Assembly (NCBI GenBank): GCA_963809765.1 | Contig: CAWEKT010000001.1 | Location: forward strand, 744,001 to 808,000 | From: JACVRM01 sp963809765 | GTDB lineage: Bacteria; Actinomycetota; Thermoleophilia; Gaiellales; Gaiellaceae | Direction: 5' to 3' | Length of the DNA stretch: 64,000 nucleotides | In this document: in pieces, positions 44,363-52,781 of the stretch | Position numbering within the stretch: the first letter of the stretch is position 1 | Layout of the letters: every line of letters starts with the position of its first letter | Notes under the pieces: model-generated | What the model was told of the DNA's origin: nothing | Databases searched by the model: none | The model's input: only the letters and a program-made list of their open reading frames with translations | Translations under genes and position numbers: made by a program

Positions 44363-45057
44363 TGCTCGAGCTGCGCGAGCTCGAGGTTCGCTACGGCGCC
44401 GTCCCGGCGGTGCGCGGCCTGTCCCTGCGTGTGGGCAAGGGCGAGCTCGTCGGGCTGATCGGCCCCAACGGCGCCGGCAAGTCGACCACGCTGCACGCGA
44501 TCAGCGGCCTGGTGCCCGCCTACGCGGGCGAGATCGAGCTGGACGGGCATGCCCTACGCGGACGGGCGCCGGAGGCGATCGCGCGCGCCGGTGTCGCGCT
44601 CGTTCCCGAGGGGCGGCGGATCTTCGCCGACTTCTCGGTCGACGAGAACCTGCGGCTCGGGCTGGCCGCCGGACGGGGAGGGCGCAGCGACCTGGCTGCT
44701 GCGTACGAGCGCTTCCCGCGCGTCGCCGAGCTGCGCGGCCGCAACGCCGGAACGCTCTCGGGCGGCGAGCAGCAGCAGCTGGCGATCGCGCGGGCCCTGC
44801 TCGCGCGGCCCACTGTGCTCCTGCTGGACGAGCCCTCGCTCGGGCTGGCGCCGCTCGTCGTCGACGCGGTCTTCGAGTCGCTGGCCGAGATCCGCGACCA
44901 GGGGGTCGCGATCCTGCTCGTCGAGCAGCGCGCGCAGCGGACGGTCGCGCTGTGCCAGCGGACGCACGTGCTCGTGAACGGCGAGCTGGGGCAAACCATC
45001 GGGCCCGACGACGCCGGCGACACCGACAAGCTCGTCGCCGCCTACCTCGGAGGATGA
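44362..45057 (+). CDS. Branched-chain-type ABC transporter ATP-binding protein (LivF-like)
   Basis: 231 residues with Walker A GLIGPNGAGKSTTLHAISG, LVPEGRRIFADFSVDENL, the signature LSGGEQQQLAIARALLARP and Walker B VLLLDEPSLGLAPL. It pairs with the LivG-like subunit in the high-affinity branched-chain-type importer. ATG 44362 overlaps the LivG stop, and its own stop overlaps the permease start. Confidence 0.87.
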   Translation: MLELRELEVRYGAVPAVRGLSLRVGKGELVGLIGPNGAGKSTTLHAISGLVPAYAGEIELDGHALRGRAPEAIARAGVALVPEGRRIFADFSVDENLRLGLAAGRGGRSDLAAAYERFPRVAELRGRNAGTLSGGEQQQLAIARALLARPTVLLLDEPSLGLAPLVVDAVFESLAEIRDQGVAILLVEQRAQRTVALCQRTHVLVNGELGQTIGPDDAGDTDKLVAAYLGG

Positions 45058-45971
45058 CCGCGATGCCTCTCGCAGCGGTCGATGCCCAGACCTTCGTCGA
45101 CGCCGTCGGCCTGGGTGCCGTGTACGCGCTCATGGCGGTCGGCATCGGCCTCGTCTTCGGCGTCCTCCGGCTCGTCAACTTCGCCTACGGGCAGCTGATC
45201 ATGGTCGGCGCCTACACGCTCGCCTACACCGCCGACTGGCCGGTGGCGGCGAGCGTCGTCGCCTGCTTCGTCGTGGTGATCGCCCTGACCATGGCGATGG
45301 AGCGCGTGGTCTTCCGGCCGCTTCGCGACGAGTCGCCCGCGACGATGCTCGTCACCACGTTCGCGATCGCGTTCATGCTCCAGGCGATCGCGCTGATCAT
45401 CGACCTCCGCGACGACACGATCGGGGAGGTGGCGCTCTCGATCGCGCCGCTCAACCAGGCGGTGACGGTCGGCGGCGTGGACATCCGCAAGGTGACGATC
45501 GTCGCGGTGGCCGTCGCCGCCGGCGCGCTGCTGCTGCTCGCGCTGCTGCTGACGCGGACGACGCTCGGGCTGCACATGCGCGCGGCCGCGGCCGACTTCT
45601 CCACCGCGAGGATGCTCGGCGTGCGAGCCAACCGCGTCGTCGGGACAGCGGTGCTCCTGTCGGGCGTGCTGGCGGCGACCGTGGCCGTCATCCTCACCGT
45701 GCAGAACCCGTTCGTGGAGCCCAGCTTCGCGCTCCGCGACACCATCGTCGTACTCGTCGGCGTGGTGGTCGGCGGCATGAACCGGCTCTGGACGGCGACC
45801 CTCGGCGGGTTCGCGATCGGCTTCGCGACCGGCGTGATCAACGGCGCGCTGCCCACCGACAAGACCGTCTTCCTGCCGTCGGCCGTATTCGCGCTCGTGA
45901 TCCTGGTGCTCCTGCTGCGGCCGAACGGGCTCTTCACCTGGGGCGCGCGTGCCTCAGTGGAGCGGATGTGA
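45054..45971 (+). CDS. Branched-chain-type ABC transporter permease (LivH-like)
   Basis: 305 residues, mostly hydrophobic, about eight membrane helices. Family marks include GAVYALMAVGIGLVFGVLRL, NFAYGQLIMVGAYTLAY and, toward the end, VVLVGVVVGGMNRLWTATLG. It forms half of the membrane channel. ATG 45054 overlaps the LivF stop; ATG 45063 is an alternative. The stop overlaps the LivM-like start. Confidence 0.86.
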   Translation: MTAMPLAAVDAQTFVDAVGLGAVYALMAVGIGLVFGVLRLVNFAYGQLIMVGAYTLAYTADWPVAASVVACFVVVIALTMAMERVVFRPLRDESPATMLVTTFAIAFMLQAIALIIDLRDDTIGEVALSIAPLNQAVTVGGVDIRKVTIVAVAVAAGALLLLALLLTRTTLGLHMRAAAADFSTARMLGVRANRVVGTAVLLSGVLAATVAVILTVQNPFVEPSFALRDTIVVLVGVVVGGMNRLWTATLGGFAIGFATGVINGALPTDKTVFLPSAVFALVILVLLLRPNGLFTWGARASVERM

Positions 45972-46981
45972 GCAGAGCCGGCGCAGCCGCGATCCAGGTC
46001 GGCGTGCCGATGGTGCTCGTCGTGGCGGTCGGCCTGTGGGCGACACAGGTCTCTGCCGCAAACGAGATCTACTTTCTGAACGCGCTCATCTCGGTCGCGG
46101 TCGTGGTCGCCATCTGGGTCTTCATCGGCAACTCGGGGGTGCTCTCGTTCGGGCAGATCAGCTTTGTCGCTGTCGGGGCGTTCACCGCCGGCGTCCTGAC
46201 GATCCCGCAGGAGTCGAAGCAGGGCGTCCTGCCCGAGATCTTCCCGCTGCTCCGTGACCACACGCTTGGGAACGTGCCGTCGCTCCTACTCGCGGCGCTG
46301 GCCGGCGGAGCCTTCGCCTTCGCGGCCGGGCTGCCGCTCATGCGGCTCTCCGGGCTCGCCGCCGGCATCGCCACCTTCGCTGTGCTCGAGATCACCCACA
46401 ACGTCCTGCGCGAGTGGACGAAGATCGGCCCCGGCGCGACGACGCTCTCGCTCGTGCCGGAGACGACCGGTCCGCTGCAGGCGACGCTCGGGGCGCTGGT
46501 CGTCATCGGGGTCGCTTTCGCCTACGCGCGCAGCCGCTGGGGCCGCGTGCTGCGGGCTTCGCGCGAGGACAATCCCGCGGCGCGCGGCAGCGGCGTCGAC
46601 GTGCACCGGCAGCGGCTCTGGGCATTCACGGTCTCGGGCGCGCTCGCCGGCTTCGCCGGCGGCCTGCTCGTGCACATGCTGGGCTCGATCACGACCGAGC
46701 AGGTCTACCTCGAGCTCACCTTCCTGACGCTGGCGATGCTCGTCATCGGTGGTGTCGCGAGCCTGCTCGGAGCTGTCGTCGGCGCGCTGCTCGTCAGCGG
46801 CCTCGACGCCTTCCTGACCGAGGCCGAGGATGGGGTTCACGTCGCCGTCACGCTCGACCTGCCGCAGGGGTCGCGCGTGATCCTGCTGGGAGCGATCATG
46901 GCGCTCGTGCTGATCCTGCGACCGTCGGGCGTGACGGGGGGCCGCGAGGCGTCGCTGCCGCGTCTGCGCCGGCGCGCGTGA
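45968..46981 (+). CDS. Branched-chain-type ABC transporter permease (LivM-like)
   Basis: 337 residues with about eight to ten membrane helices. FIGNSGVLSFGQISFVAVGA, LRASREDNPAARGSGVDVHR and LAMLVIGGVASLLGAVVGAL are LivM signatures; the REDNPAA loop is the contact to the ATPases. GTG 45968 overlaps the LivH stop. It completes the transporter. Confidence 0.86.
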   Translation: MSRAGAAAIQVGVPMVLVVAVGLWATQVSAANEIYFLNALISVAVVVAIWVFIGNSGVLSFGQISFVAVGAFTAGVLTIPQESKQGVLPEIFPLLRDHTLGNVPSLLLAALAGGAFAFAAGLPLMRLSGLAAGIATFAVLEITHNVLREWTKIGPGATTLSLVPETTGPLQATLGALVVIGVAFAYARSRWGRVLRASREDNPAARGSGVDVHRQRLWAFTVSGALAGFAGGLLVHMLGSITTEQVYLELTFLTLAMLVIGGVASLLGAVVGALLVSGLDAFLTEAEDGVHVAVTLDLPQGSRVILLGAIMALVLILRPSGVTGGREASLPRLRRRA

Positions 46982-47982
46982 GGCGGGCGGCCGCGTGCCT
47001 GGCGGCGCTGGCGCTGGCGACGGGATGCGGAGGGGGTGACGACGACGAGCCGGAGCGCGTCCTGCGGCCGGGGACGCTCACGATCGGCGTGGTCGTGGCC
47101 TCTGACCGTGACCGGGAGATCGACCGTGCGGCCCACGTCGCCGCGGCCGAGGTGAACGACGCCGGCGGCATCGAGGGCGAGGTGCGGTTGCGCCTCGTCT
47201 CGGGCGCCGACGCGGCGTCGCTGGCCGAGCGCGGCGCGGCCGTGCTCGTGCTGCCGTGCGCGCCCGGCGCGGAGGCTGCCGCGGTCACGGCGCTGCGCGG
47301 CCGGCGCGTGCTCACCTTCGCGACCTGCGCGAACACGGAGGCGCGGGACGACGGCCGGCTGACGACGCCGTGGGGCGTCGGGCCGGATCTCGGCGCACGC
47401 GCCGCACTGCTCGGCGAGGTGCTGCGCGAACGCGACGTCGACTCGGCCCGCCTGGCCGTCGACGAGGGCGCCGGCATCGTGGCCGCGGCGCTGGCGGACG
47501 AGGAGGTGCAGGTCGAGGCGGAGGCGGATGCGGTCGTGACGGACGGCGCCTGGGACGACGCCTTGGCGCTCGGCGACTCGCAGGTCTACGGCCTCGAGCG
47601 GCTGGACTCGTCGGCGGGCGCCGCGGCCGCCGGCGACGCGGGGGAGGGTGTCGCGTTCGCGACCTTCGGCTATCCCAGCCCGGGCACCGAGCTGGACGAG
47701 CTGTACGAGAGGATCAGGCTCGACTACGGGGCGCGGCCGGACGGCAGCCATGCCCTGCTCGGCTACAACGCCGTTCGTGTCACCGTGGAGGCAGTGGAGC
47801 TTGTGAACTCGACCGACCCGGCGGCGATGGCTGAGGCGATCCCCGACCTCACGGTGGCGGGCGCGGTGGGGACGCTCGTGTACGACGACGAGGGTGCACG
47901 CCGGCCGGCCGCCGAGGCCGCGGTGGTCGAGCTGCGGGACGGCCGCCTGGAGCTCGTCGAGCGCGGCCGGGGAGGCGACTGA
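46978..47982 (+). CDS. Second substrate-binding protein, lipoprotein
   Basis: 334 residues from GTG 46978, overlapping the LivM stop. A short lipoprotein signal ends at the lipobox LALATGC. The mature part resembles a type I periplasmic-binding domain: LTIGVVVASDRDREIDRAAH, VAAAEVNDAGGIEG, VAFATFGYPSPGTELDELYE and GYNAVRVTVEAVELV. It is shorter and more Ala-rich than the LivK-like protein at 42419. Two binding proteins for one transporter would broaden the substrate range; this is inference. Confidence 0.78.
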   Translation: MRRAAACLAALALATGCGGGDDDEPERVLRPGTLTIGVVVASDRDREIDRAAHVAAAEVNDAGGIEGEVRLRLVSGADAASLAERGAAVLVLPCAPGAEAAAVTALRGRRVLTFATCANTEARDDGRLTTPWGVGPDLGARAALLGEVLRERDVDSARLAVDEGAGIVAAALADEEVQVEAEADAVVTDGAWDDALALGDSQVYGLERLDSSAGAAAAGDAGEGVAFATFGYPSPGTELDELYERIRLDYGARPDGSHALLGYNAVRVTVEAVELVNSTDPAAMAEAIPDLTVAGAVGTLVYDDEGARRPAAEAAVVELRDGRLELVERGRGGD

Positions 47983-48950
47983 TGGAGCAGCGCACGCTCG
48001 GCCGGACGGGGCAGGAGGTCTCGCGGGTCATCCTCGGCTGCGGCAACTTCGGCGGCGTCGGCTCGGCGCCGGCGTTCTTCGGCCAGGGCGAGACCGAGGA
48101 GGAGGCGCGCTCGCTCATGGACGCGGCGTGGCAGGCCGGCGTCACGACCTTCGACACCGCCGATGCCTACGGCGGCGGCCGCAGCGAGACGTGGATCGGT
48201 CGCTGGCTCGCAGAGCGCGGCCATCCCGTCGTCCTGTCCACCAAGGTCTTCAACTCGGTGACGGGCGACCCGGACGACCGCGGGCTCGCGCCCGACCGCA
48301 TCCGCCGCCAGATCCGCGGGTCGCTCGAGCGCCTGCAGGTCCCGCGGGTGGACATGTACCTGACCCACGCGCCCGACCCGGAGACGCCGCTCGCCGACAC
48401 GCTGCGCGCGCTCGACGGCCTGGTCCGCGAGGGCCTCGTGGGCGCGATCGGCGCTTCGAACCTCGACGGCGCGCTGCTCGAGGAGGCGCTCGCGATCTCC
48501 GCGGCCGAAGGGCTCGCCCGCTTCGAATGGGTGCAGAACTCGTACTCGCTGCTCGACCGGGAGGCCGAGCGGGAGGTGCTGCCGCTCTGCGAGCAGCACG
48601 GGCTCGGCTTCACCCCCTTCAGCCCGCTCGCCGGCGGCTGGCTGACGGGGAAGTACCGCCGCGGCGAGCCGCCCCCCGCCGGCTCGAGGATGACCATGCG
48701 GCCGGAGCCGTACGAACACCTCCAGACCGACGCGATCTACGACGGCCTCGACCGGCTCGCCGCTGAGGCGGAGCGTCGGGGCATTCACATGTCCACGCTC
48801 GCGACCGCCTGGGTGCTGTCGCACCCGGCCGTGACCGCGATCGTCTGCGGCCCGCGCCGGCCGGCGCACCTGCGGCCATCGCTTCAGGCGGTCGAGCTGG
48901 AGCTCGGCGCCGACGAGCGGGCCGAGCTGGCGGGCTTCTTCGAGCCCTGA
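47982..48950 (+). CDS. Aldo/keto reductase
   Basis: 322 residues of a TIM-barrel AKR. The catalytic tetrad regions are visible: TFDTADAYGGGRSETWIG (Asp, Tyr), VVLSTKVFNS (Lys) and DMYLTHAPDPETPL (His). The NADP-binding C-terminal part has VTAIVCGPRRPAHLRPSLQA. Substrate unknown. ATG 47982 sits on the stop of the binding-protein gene, so it is co-transcribed with the importer. Confidence 0.86.
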   Translation: MEQRTLGRTGQEVSRVILGCGNFGGVGSAPAFFGQGETEEEARSLMDAAWQAGVTTFDTADAYGGGRSETWIGRWLAERGHPVVLSTKVFNSVTGDPDDRGLAPDRIRRQIRGSLERLQVPRVDMYLTHAPDPETPLADTLRALDGLVREGLVGAIGASNLDGALLEEALAISAAEGLARFEWVQNSYSLLDREAEREVLPLCEQHGLGFTPFSPLAGGWLTGKYRRGEPPPAGSRMTMRPEPYEHLQTDAIYDGLDRLAAEAERRGIHMSTLATAWVLSHPAVTAIVCGPRRPAHLRPSLQAVELELGADERAELAGFFEP

Positions 48951-49039
48951 TGCGGCTCCGGCCGCCCGAGGAGCTGGTCGCGCTCGGGTTCAGCCGGTCG
49001 CCCGTCGTGCTGCTCTCGACCGAGAACGGCCTCGAATAG
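48950..49039 (+). pseudogene. 29-residue fragment, possible erythromycin-esterase-like remnant
   Basis: ATG 48950 overlaps the aldo/keto reductase stop and reads RLRPPEELVALGFSRSPVV before ending at 49039. The start resembles the N-terminus of erythromycin-esterase-like proteins, but nothing of the catalytic part follows. It is either a decayed gene or a short spurious frame. Confidence 0.25.
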
Positions 49040-49049
49040 AGTCGGGCTC

Positions 49050-50029
49050 GTGCTCGTCCTCAGCTACCACGACGTCGAGCGGCTGCTGCCGATGGACGAG
49101 TGCATCGACGTCATGGCGGACGCGCTCGCGGCGCTCGCGCGCGGCGAGATGTATCAGCCGCTGCGCTCGATCGCGAAGCCGCCCGACGCCGACGGGCTGA
49201 TGGGCCTGATGCCCGCCTACCGCGGCGGCGAGCGGCCGGCGTTCGCGCTCAAGGCGATCAACGTCATCCCCGACAACCCGCGCCGCCGCGGACTCGACAC
49301 CCACCAGGGCGCGGTGCTCCTCTCGAGCGGGGAGACCGGCGAGCTGGAGGCTGTCGTCAACGCCTCGGCGATTACTGAGATCAGGACTGCGGCCGTGTCT
49401 GGCGCCGCGACGCGCGCGCTCGCGCGCGACGACGCCGAGGTCCTCGCAGTGCTCGGGGCCGGCGTGCAGGCGCGCTCGCACCTGCAGCGCGATGGCGGCC
49501 GTTCGCGAATGGGAGCACGCTCGCATCTGGTCGCGCGATCCCGAGCAGGCGCGCCGGCTGGCCGACGAGCTCGAGCTGCCGTTCGGGCTGGCGGTCGTCG
49601 CGAGCGCGGAGGAAGCCGTGCGCGGCGCGGACGTCGTCGTCACAGCGACGGCGTCGCCCGAGCCGGTCGTCGCGCGGCGAGTGGGTCGCTGCCGGCGCGC
49701 ACATCAACGCCGTCGGCGCCTGCTTCCCGCACACGCGCGAGCTCGACGGGGCGACGGTGGCGGCGTCGACGCTGATCGTCGACCGGCGGGAGTCGGCCGA
49801 GAACGAGGCCGGCGACTACCTGCTCGCGCTGCAGGAGGGAGCGATCGAGGCCGGCCACATCCAGGCCGAGCTCGGCGACGTTCTCGTCGGCGCACATCCC
49901 GGCCGCACCTCGCCTGACGAGCTGACGCTCTTCAAGTCGCTCGGCATCGCGATCGAGGACCTCGCGGCCGCCGACCACGTGGTGCGCAAGGCGCGCGAGC
50001 TCGGCGTCGGCGCCGAGGTCGAGCTCTGA
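49050..50029 (+). CDS. Ornithine cyclodeaminase / mu-crystallin family protein (two frameshifts)
   Basis: About 325 residues after removing extra bases near 49483 and 49679. The N-terminal half has LSYHDVERLLPMDECIDVMA, GLMPAYRGGERPAFALKAIN and AITEIRTAAVSGAATRALAR. The Rossmann part has VLAVLGAGVQARSHL and VVVTATASPEPVV. The family makes proline from ornithine or reduces cyclic ketimines and related imines with NAD(P)H. Its stop overlaps the threonine-dehydratase start, suggesting joint amino acid catabolism. Confidence 0.82.
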
Positions 50030-50977
50030 TCGCACTCGACCAGATCCGGCAGGCGCGCGAGGTGCTCGCCGGGACGGCGCTCCGGACGCCGCTCGTCCCG
50101 CTCGCAGGTCGAGTCGTCGGCCTCGATCCATCTCAAACTGGAGACTTTGCAACCGATCGGGTCCTTCAAGATCCGCGGCGCGGTCGCGGCGGCGAGGTCG
50201 GCGCCGGCAGAGTCGGTCGCGCGCGGGCTCGTCACGGCCAGCGCCGGCAACATGGCGCAGGGAGTCGCGTGGGCGGCGCGCGAGCTCGGCGTCCCGGCGA
50301 CGATCGCCGTTCCCGACACCGCGCCGCGAGGCGAAGCTCTCGGCGATCGCGCGGCTCGGCGGGCGCGCGGTGCCGGTGCCGTTCGACGAGTGGTGGGGCG
50401 TCATGGAGGCGCACCGCTTCGACGGGGTGGAGGGTCTGTTCATCCACCCGGTCGAGAACGACTGGGTCATGGCCGGCAACGGCACCATCGGGCTCGAGCT
50501 GATCGAGGACCTGCCCGACGTGGAGACGGTGATCGTGCCGGTGGGGGGCGGCGGCCTGCTCGTGGGCATCGCGAGCGCCGTCAAGGCGCTGCGGCCGTCG
50601 GCGCGGATCGTTGCCGTCCAGCCCGACACCGGTGCGCCGCTGGCGGAGTCCTGGCGGCGAGGCGAGGCGGCGGAGATCGACTACACAGCCGACGTGGATC
50701 GACGGCGCAGGCGCGAAGGCGGTGCTGCCGGCGATGTGGCCGCTGCTGCAGGAGGTCGTCGACGACGTGGTCGTCGTCACGCTCGACGAGGTCGCGGAGG
50801 CCGTCCGGCTCCTGGCGACACGCGTGCGAGTGATCGCCGAGGGCGCGGGAGCGCTGGCGCTGGCCGCCGCTCTGTCCGGGCGCGCCGGCGGCGGCACCGA
50901 TCGCCTGCATCGTCTCCGGCGGGAACATCGACGCCGCCGTGCTCTGCCGGATCCTCGCCGGCGAGACGCCGCAGTAG
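50026..50977 (+). CDS. Threonine dehydratase-like PLP enzyme (four frameshifts)
   Basis: About 315 residues once four extra bases (near 50118, 50333, 50692 and 50903) are removed. Segments in order: LDQIRQAREVLAGTALRTPL, the PLP-Lys motif LQPIGSFKIRGA, TASAGNMAQGVAWAARELG, the glycine loop VPVGGGGLLVGIASAV and the ending IVSGGNIDAAVLCRILAG. This is the fold-type II threonine/serine dehydratase family without an ACT domain, i.e. the catabolic type. No ATG or GTG fits the N-terminus; a CTG at 50026 overlaps the upstream stop as CTGA. Confidence 0.78.
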
Positions 50978-50978
50978 C

Positions 50979-52085
50979 TCAGCTGCGCCGCGCGACCACG
51001 AAGGAGCTGCTGCCGAGCTGCCGGCCATACGTGAGCCGGCCTTTGTGCCGACGTGCCGGCCAGACGTACCAGCGGTAGGTCCCGGAAGAGAGCAGGTACC
51101 GGCGGCCGGCGTGGCGCCAGCTTCGGGCCAGCTGTAGCCGGGTGGCGCGCGGCCAGGCGCTCAGGATCTTTCGTCCGCCGCGGAAGAGCTGGACGTTGTA
51201 GAGGACGGCGCCCGCCGCAGCCCGCCAGGTCAGGCGGGGCGGCGCGCTCACCGTCGCGCCCGGTACCGGAGTGCGGAGCGGCCCGAGTGGCATTGCCTCG
51301 ACCACGACGCTCGTTGCGTGCCCCGCTTCGTCGCGCCCGACGACGGCGTAGCGGTATTCCACGCCGTTGCGGACGCTCCGGTCGACCACGCGGGCAGCAG
51401 TGCCGCGGTAGACGACCCTCGGGGCGCCGGAGGCCGTGCGGGTGACCTCGACCCATTCCCACTGCGGCAGTGCGGTCCATTGCACCGTGACCTCGCCGTC
51501 TCCGGCCCGTGCGGCCACGCCGCGGACGGACGGCGCAGTCGCGTCGTAGCGGAACTCCGCCCGGCCCGGCTGGCTGACGTTGCCTGCGACGTCGGTGCAC
51601 GTGCCCGCGACCGTTGCTGCGCCGTGGTCGGGGCCTGGGTAGGCAACCGAGACGCACCCGGCGACGCCGGAAGTGGCGTCTGCACCCGAGAACGCGAACG
51701 TGACCGGGCGCGTGTACCAGCCGGCGCTGTCCGGAGCGCGGTCGGCCGTAGCGCCGGTGACCGCGGGCGGGGTGCGGTCGACCTTGACGGTGACGGAGGC
51801 GCTGCTCGTCACGTCGATGAGATTGGTCGCCGTGCAGGTCAGGCGCGTCCCGGCGGTGTCCGAAGTGACGGTGGACGCGTCGCAGCCGGCTGAGGCCTTG
51901 ATCCCGGACTCGGGGTCCTCGAACCGCCAGCGGACCGTGGCCGGGCCGACGAACCACCCGTTCGCGCCCTGCGTCCCCACGAGCTCGAAGGTGATGAGCG
52001 GCGGCGTGCCGTCGACAGCCCCGGCCGCGCCGGCGGCGCCGGCCGCGAGCACCACGAGGAGCGCGGTGGCCAGTGCCCGTGTCAC
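50979..52085 (-). CDS. Secreted Ig-like / fibronectin-type repeat protein
   Basis: 368 residues from GTG 52085 with a signal peptide (LATALLVVLAAGAAGAAGAV). Two domains of about 85 residues start PPLITFELVGTQGANGWFVG and PPAVTGATADRAPDSAGWYT and contain paired Cys, like bacterial Ig-like/HYR domains. A fibronectin type III-like part follows (VRGVAARAGDGEVTVQWTAL). The C-terminal domain has PPRLTWRAAAGAVLYNVQLF and YRWYVWPARR. It is probably an adhesin or wall-associated protein. Its start overlaps the stop of the Pro/Ala-rich gene (GTGA), so the two are translated together. Confidence 0.75.
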   Translation of the reverse strand: MTRALATALLVVLAAGAAGAAGAVDGTPPLITFELVGTQGANGWFVGPATVRWRFEDPESGIKASAGCDASTVTSDTAGTRLTCTATNLIDVTSSASVTVKVDRTPPAVTGATADRAPDSAGWYTRPVTFAFSGADATSGVAGCVSVAYPGPDHGAATVAGTCTDVAGNVSQPGRAEFRYDATAPSVRGVAARAGDGEVTVQWTALPQWEWVEVTRTASGAPRVVYRGTAARVVDRSVRNGVEYRYAVVGRDEAGHATSVVVEAMPLGPLRTPVPGATVSAPPRLTWRAAAGAVLYNVQLFRGGRKILSAWPRATRLQLARSWRHAGRRYLLSSGTYRWYVWPARRHKGRLTYGRQLGSSSFVVARRS

Positions 52086-52672
52086 GTGCGCACCCGGCGG
52101 AGGGCGGCAATGGTCGCCGCGAGCGACGCGCCTCCGGTGCCCACGATCAGCGCGGCGAGCGCCACGAACAGCAGCGCCGCGGCCGGACCGTCGCTCGCTG
52201 CGGTTGCGGCCGCAGCGGCCCCCTGCGCAGGAGCGGGCGGCCCGTACGGCTTCGCGGGCCGCTTCGCCGCCGGCGGCTCGGGCTTCCGGGCGACGGCCGC
52301 CTCGCCGGCCGCCGGCTTGGCGGCTGCTGCCGGCCGCTGCGTCTGGCTGCGGGACGTGCTCTCGCCAGCCGGGACCCGCGGCTGGATGTCGGCCGTCGAA
52401 TTGGTCTGCGAGATCGCGCTCGCCGGCTCGTGCTGTCGGGTAGCAGCCGGCTTCTCCGCGGGCTGCGCTCGTTCGGCGGCCGGAGGCGCTTCCGGACGCG
52501 GAGCGCCGGTCGCCACCCACGGCGGCGGCGGATCGGGGCTGGGGCCAGCGGCGTGAGCGCTTGCGCTCACGCACGCGCAGGACACCGCCAGGACGAGGGC
52601 AACCGGCACGCGCCCAGGAGCGACCGGCCTGTTCGTGCGCCGCAGCGGCGATCGAACAATCGGCGGATCCAC
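52082..52672 (-). CDS. Pro/Ala-rich exported protein with C-terminal membrane anchor
   Basis: 196 residues from GTG 52672, with GAAGGGG six to seven bases upstream. A signal segment (PVALVLAVSCACVSASAHAA) leads to a disordered Pro/Ala/Lys-rich middle of about 120 residues containing AISQTNSTADIQPR, which echoes the SQSN(T/S) repeats of the next protein upstream. The end is one membrane helix (AAALLFVALAALIVGTGGAS) and a short basic tail. It looks like an anchored wall-spanning linker. No family recognised. Confidence 0.65.
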   Translation of the reverse strand: MDPPIVRSPLRRTNRPVAPGRVPVALVLAVSCACVSASAHAAGPSPDPPPPWVATGAPRPEAPPAAERAQPAEKPAATRQHEPASAISQTNSTADIQPRVPAGESTSRSQTQRPAAAAKPAAGEAAVARKPEPPAAKRPAKPYGPPAPAQGAAAAATAASDGPAAALLFVALAALIVGTGGASLAATIAALRRVRT

Positions 52673-52737
52673 CTCGTGCCCCTTCGACGGCTGTCTGGAG
52701 CCGACGCTAGCCACGCCGCGGTGCCCTGTCAATGCGG

Positions 52738-52769
52738 CCGGGGGGTGCGGGCGCGCCCGCACCCCCCGG
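52738..52769. terminator. 32-base perfect palindrome
   Basis: CCGGGGGGTGCGGGCG followed directly by its complement CGCCCGCACCCCCCGG forms a 16-bp perfect palindrome just after the stop of the repeat-protein gene. It probably forms a very stable hairpin ending that transcript. It lies 66 bases before the start of the Pro/Ala-rich gene. Confidence 0.65.
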
Positions 52770-52781
52770 TCGACGTCGTGC

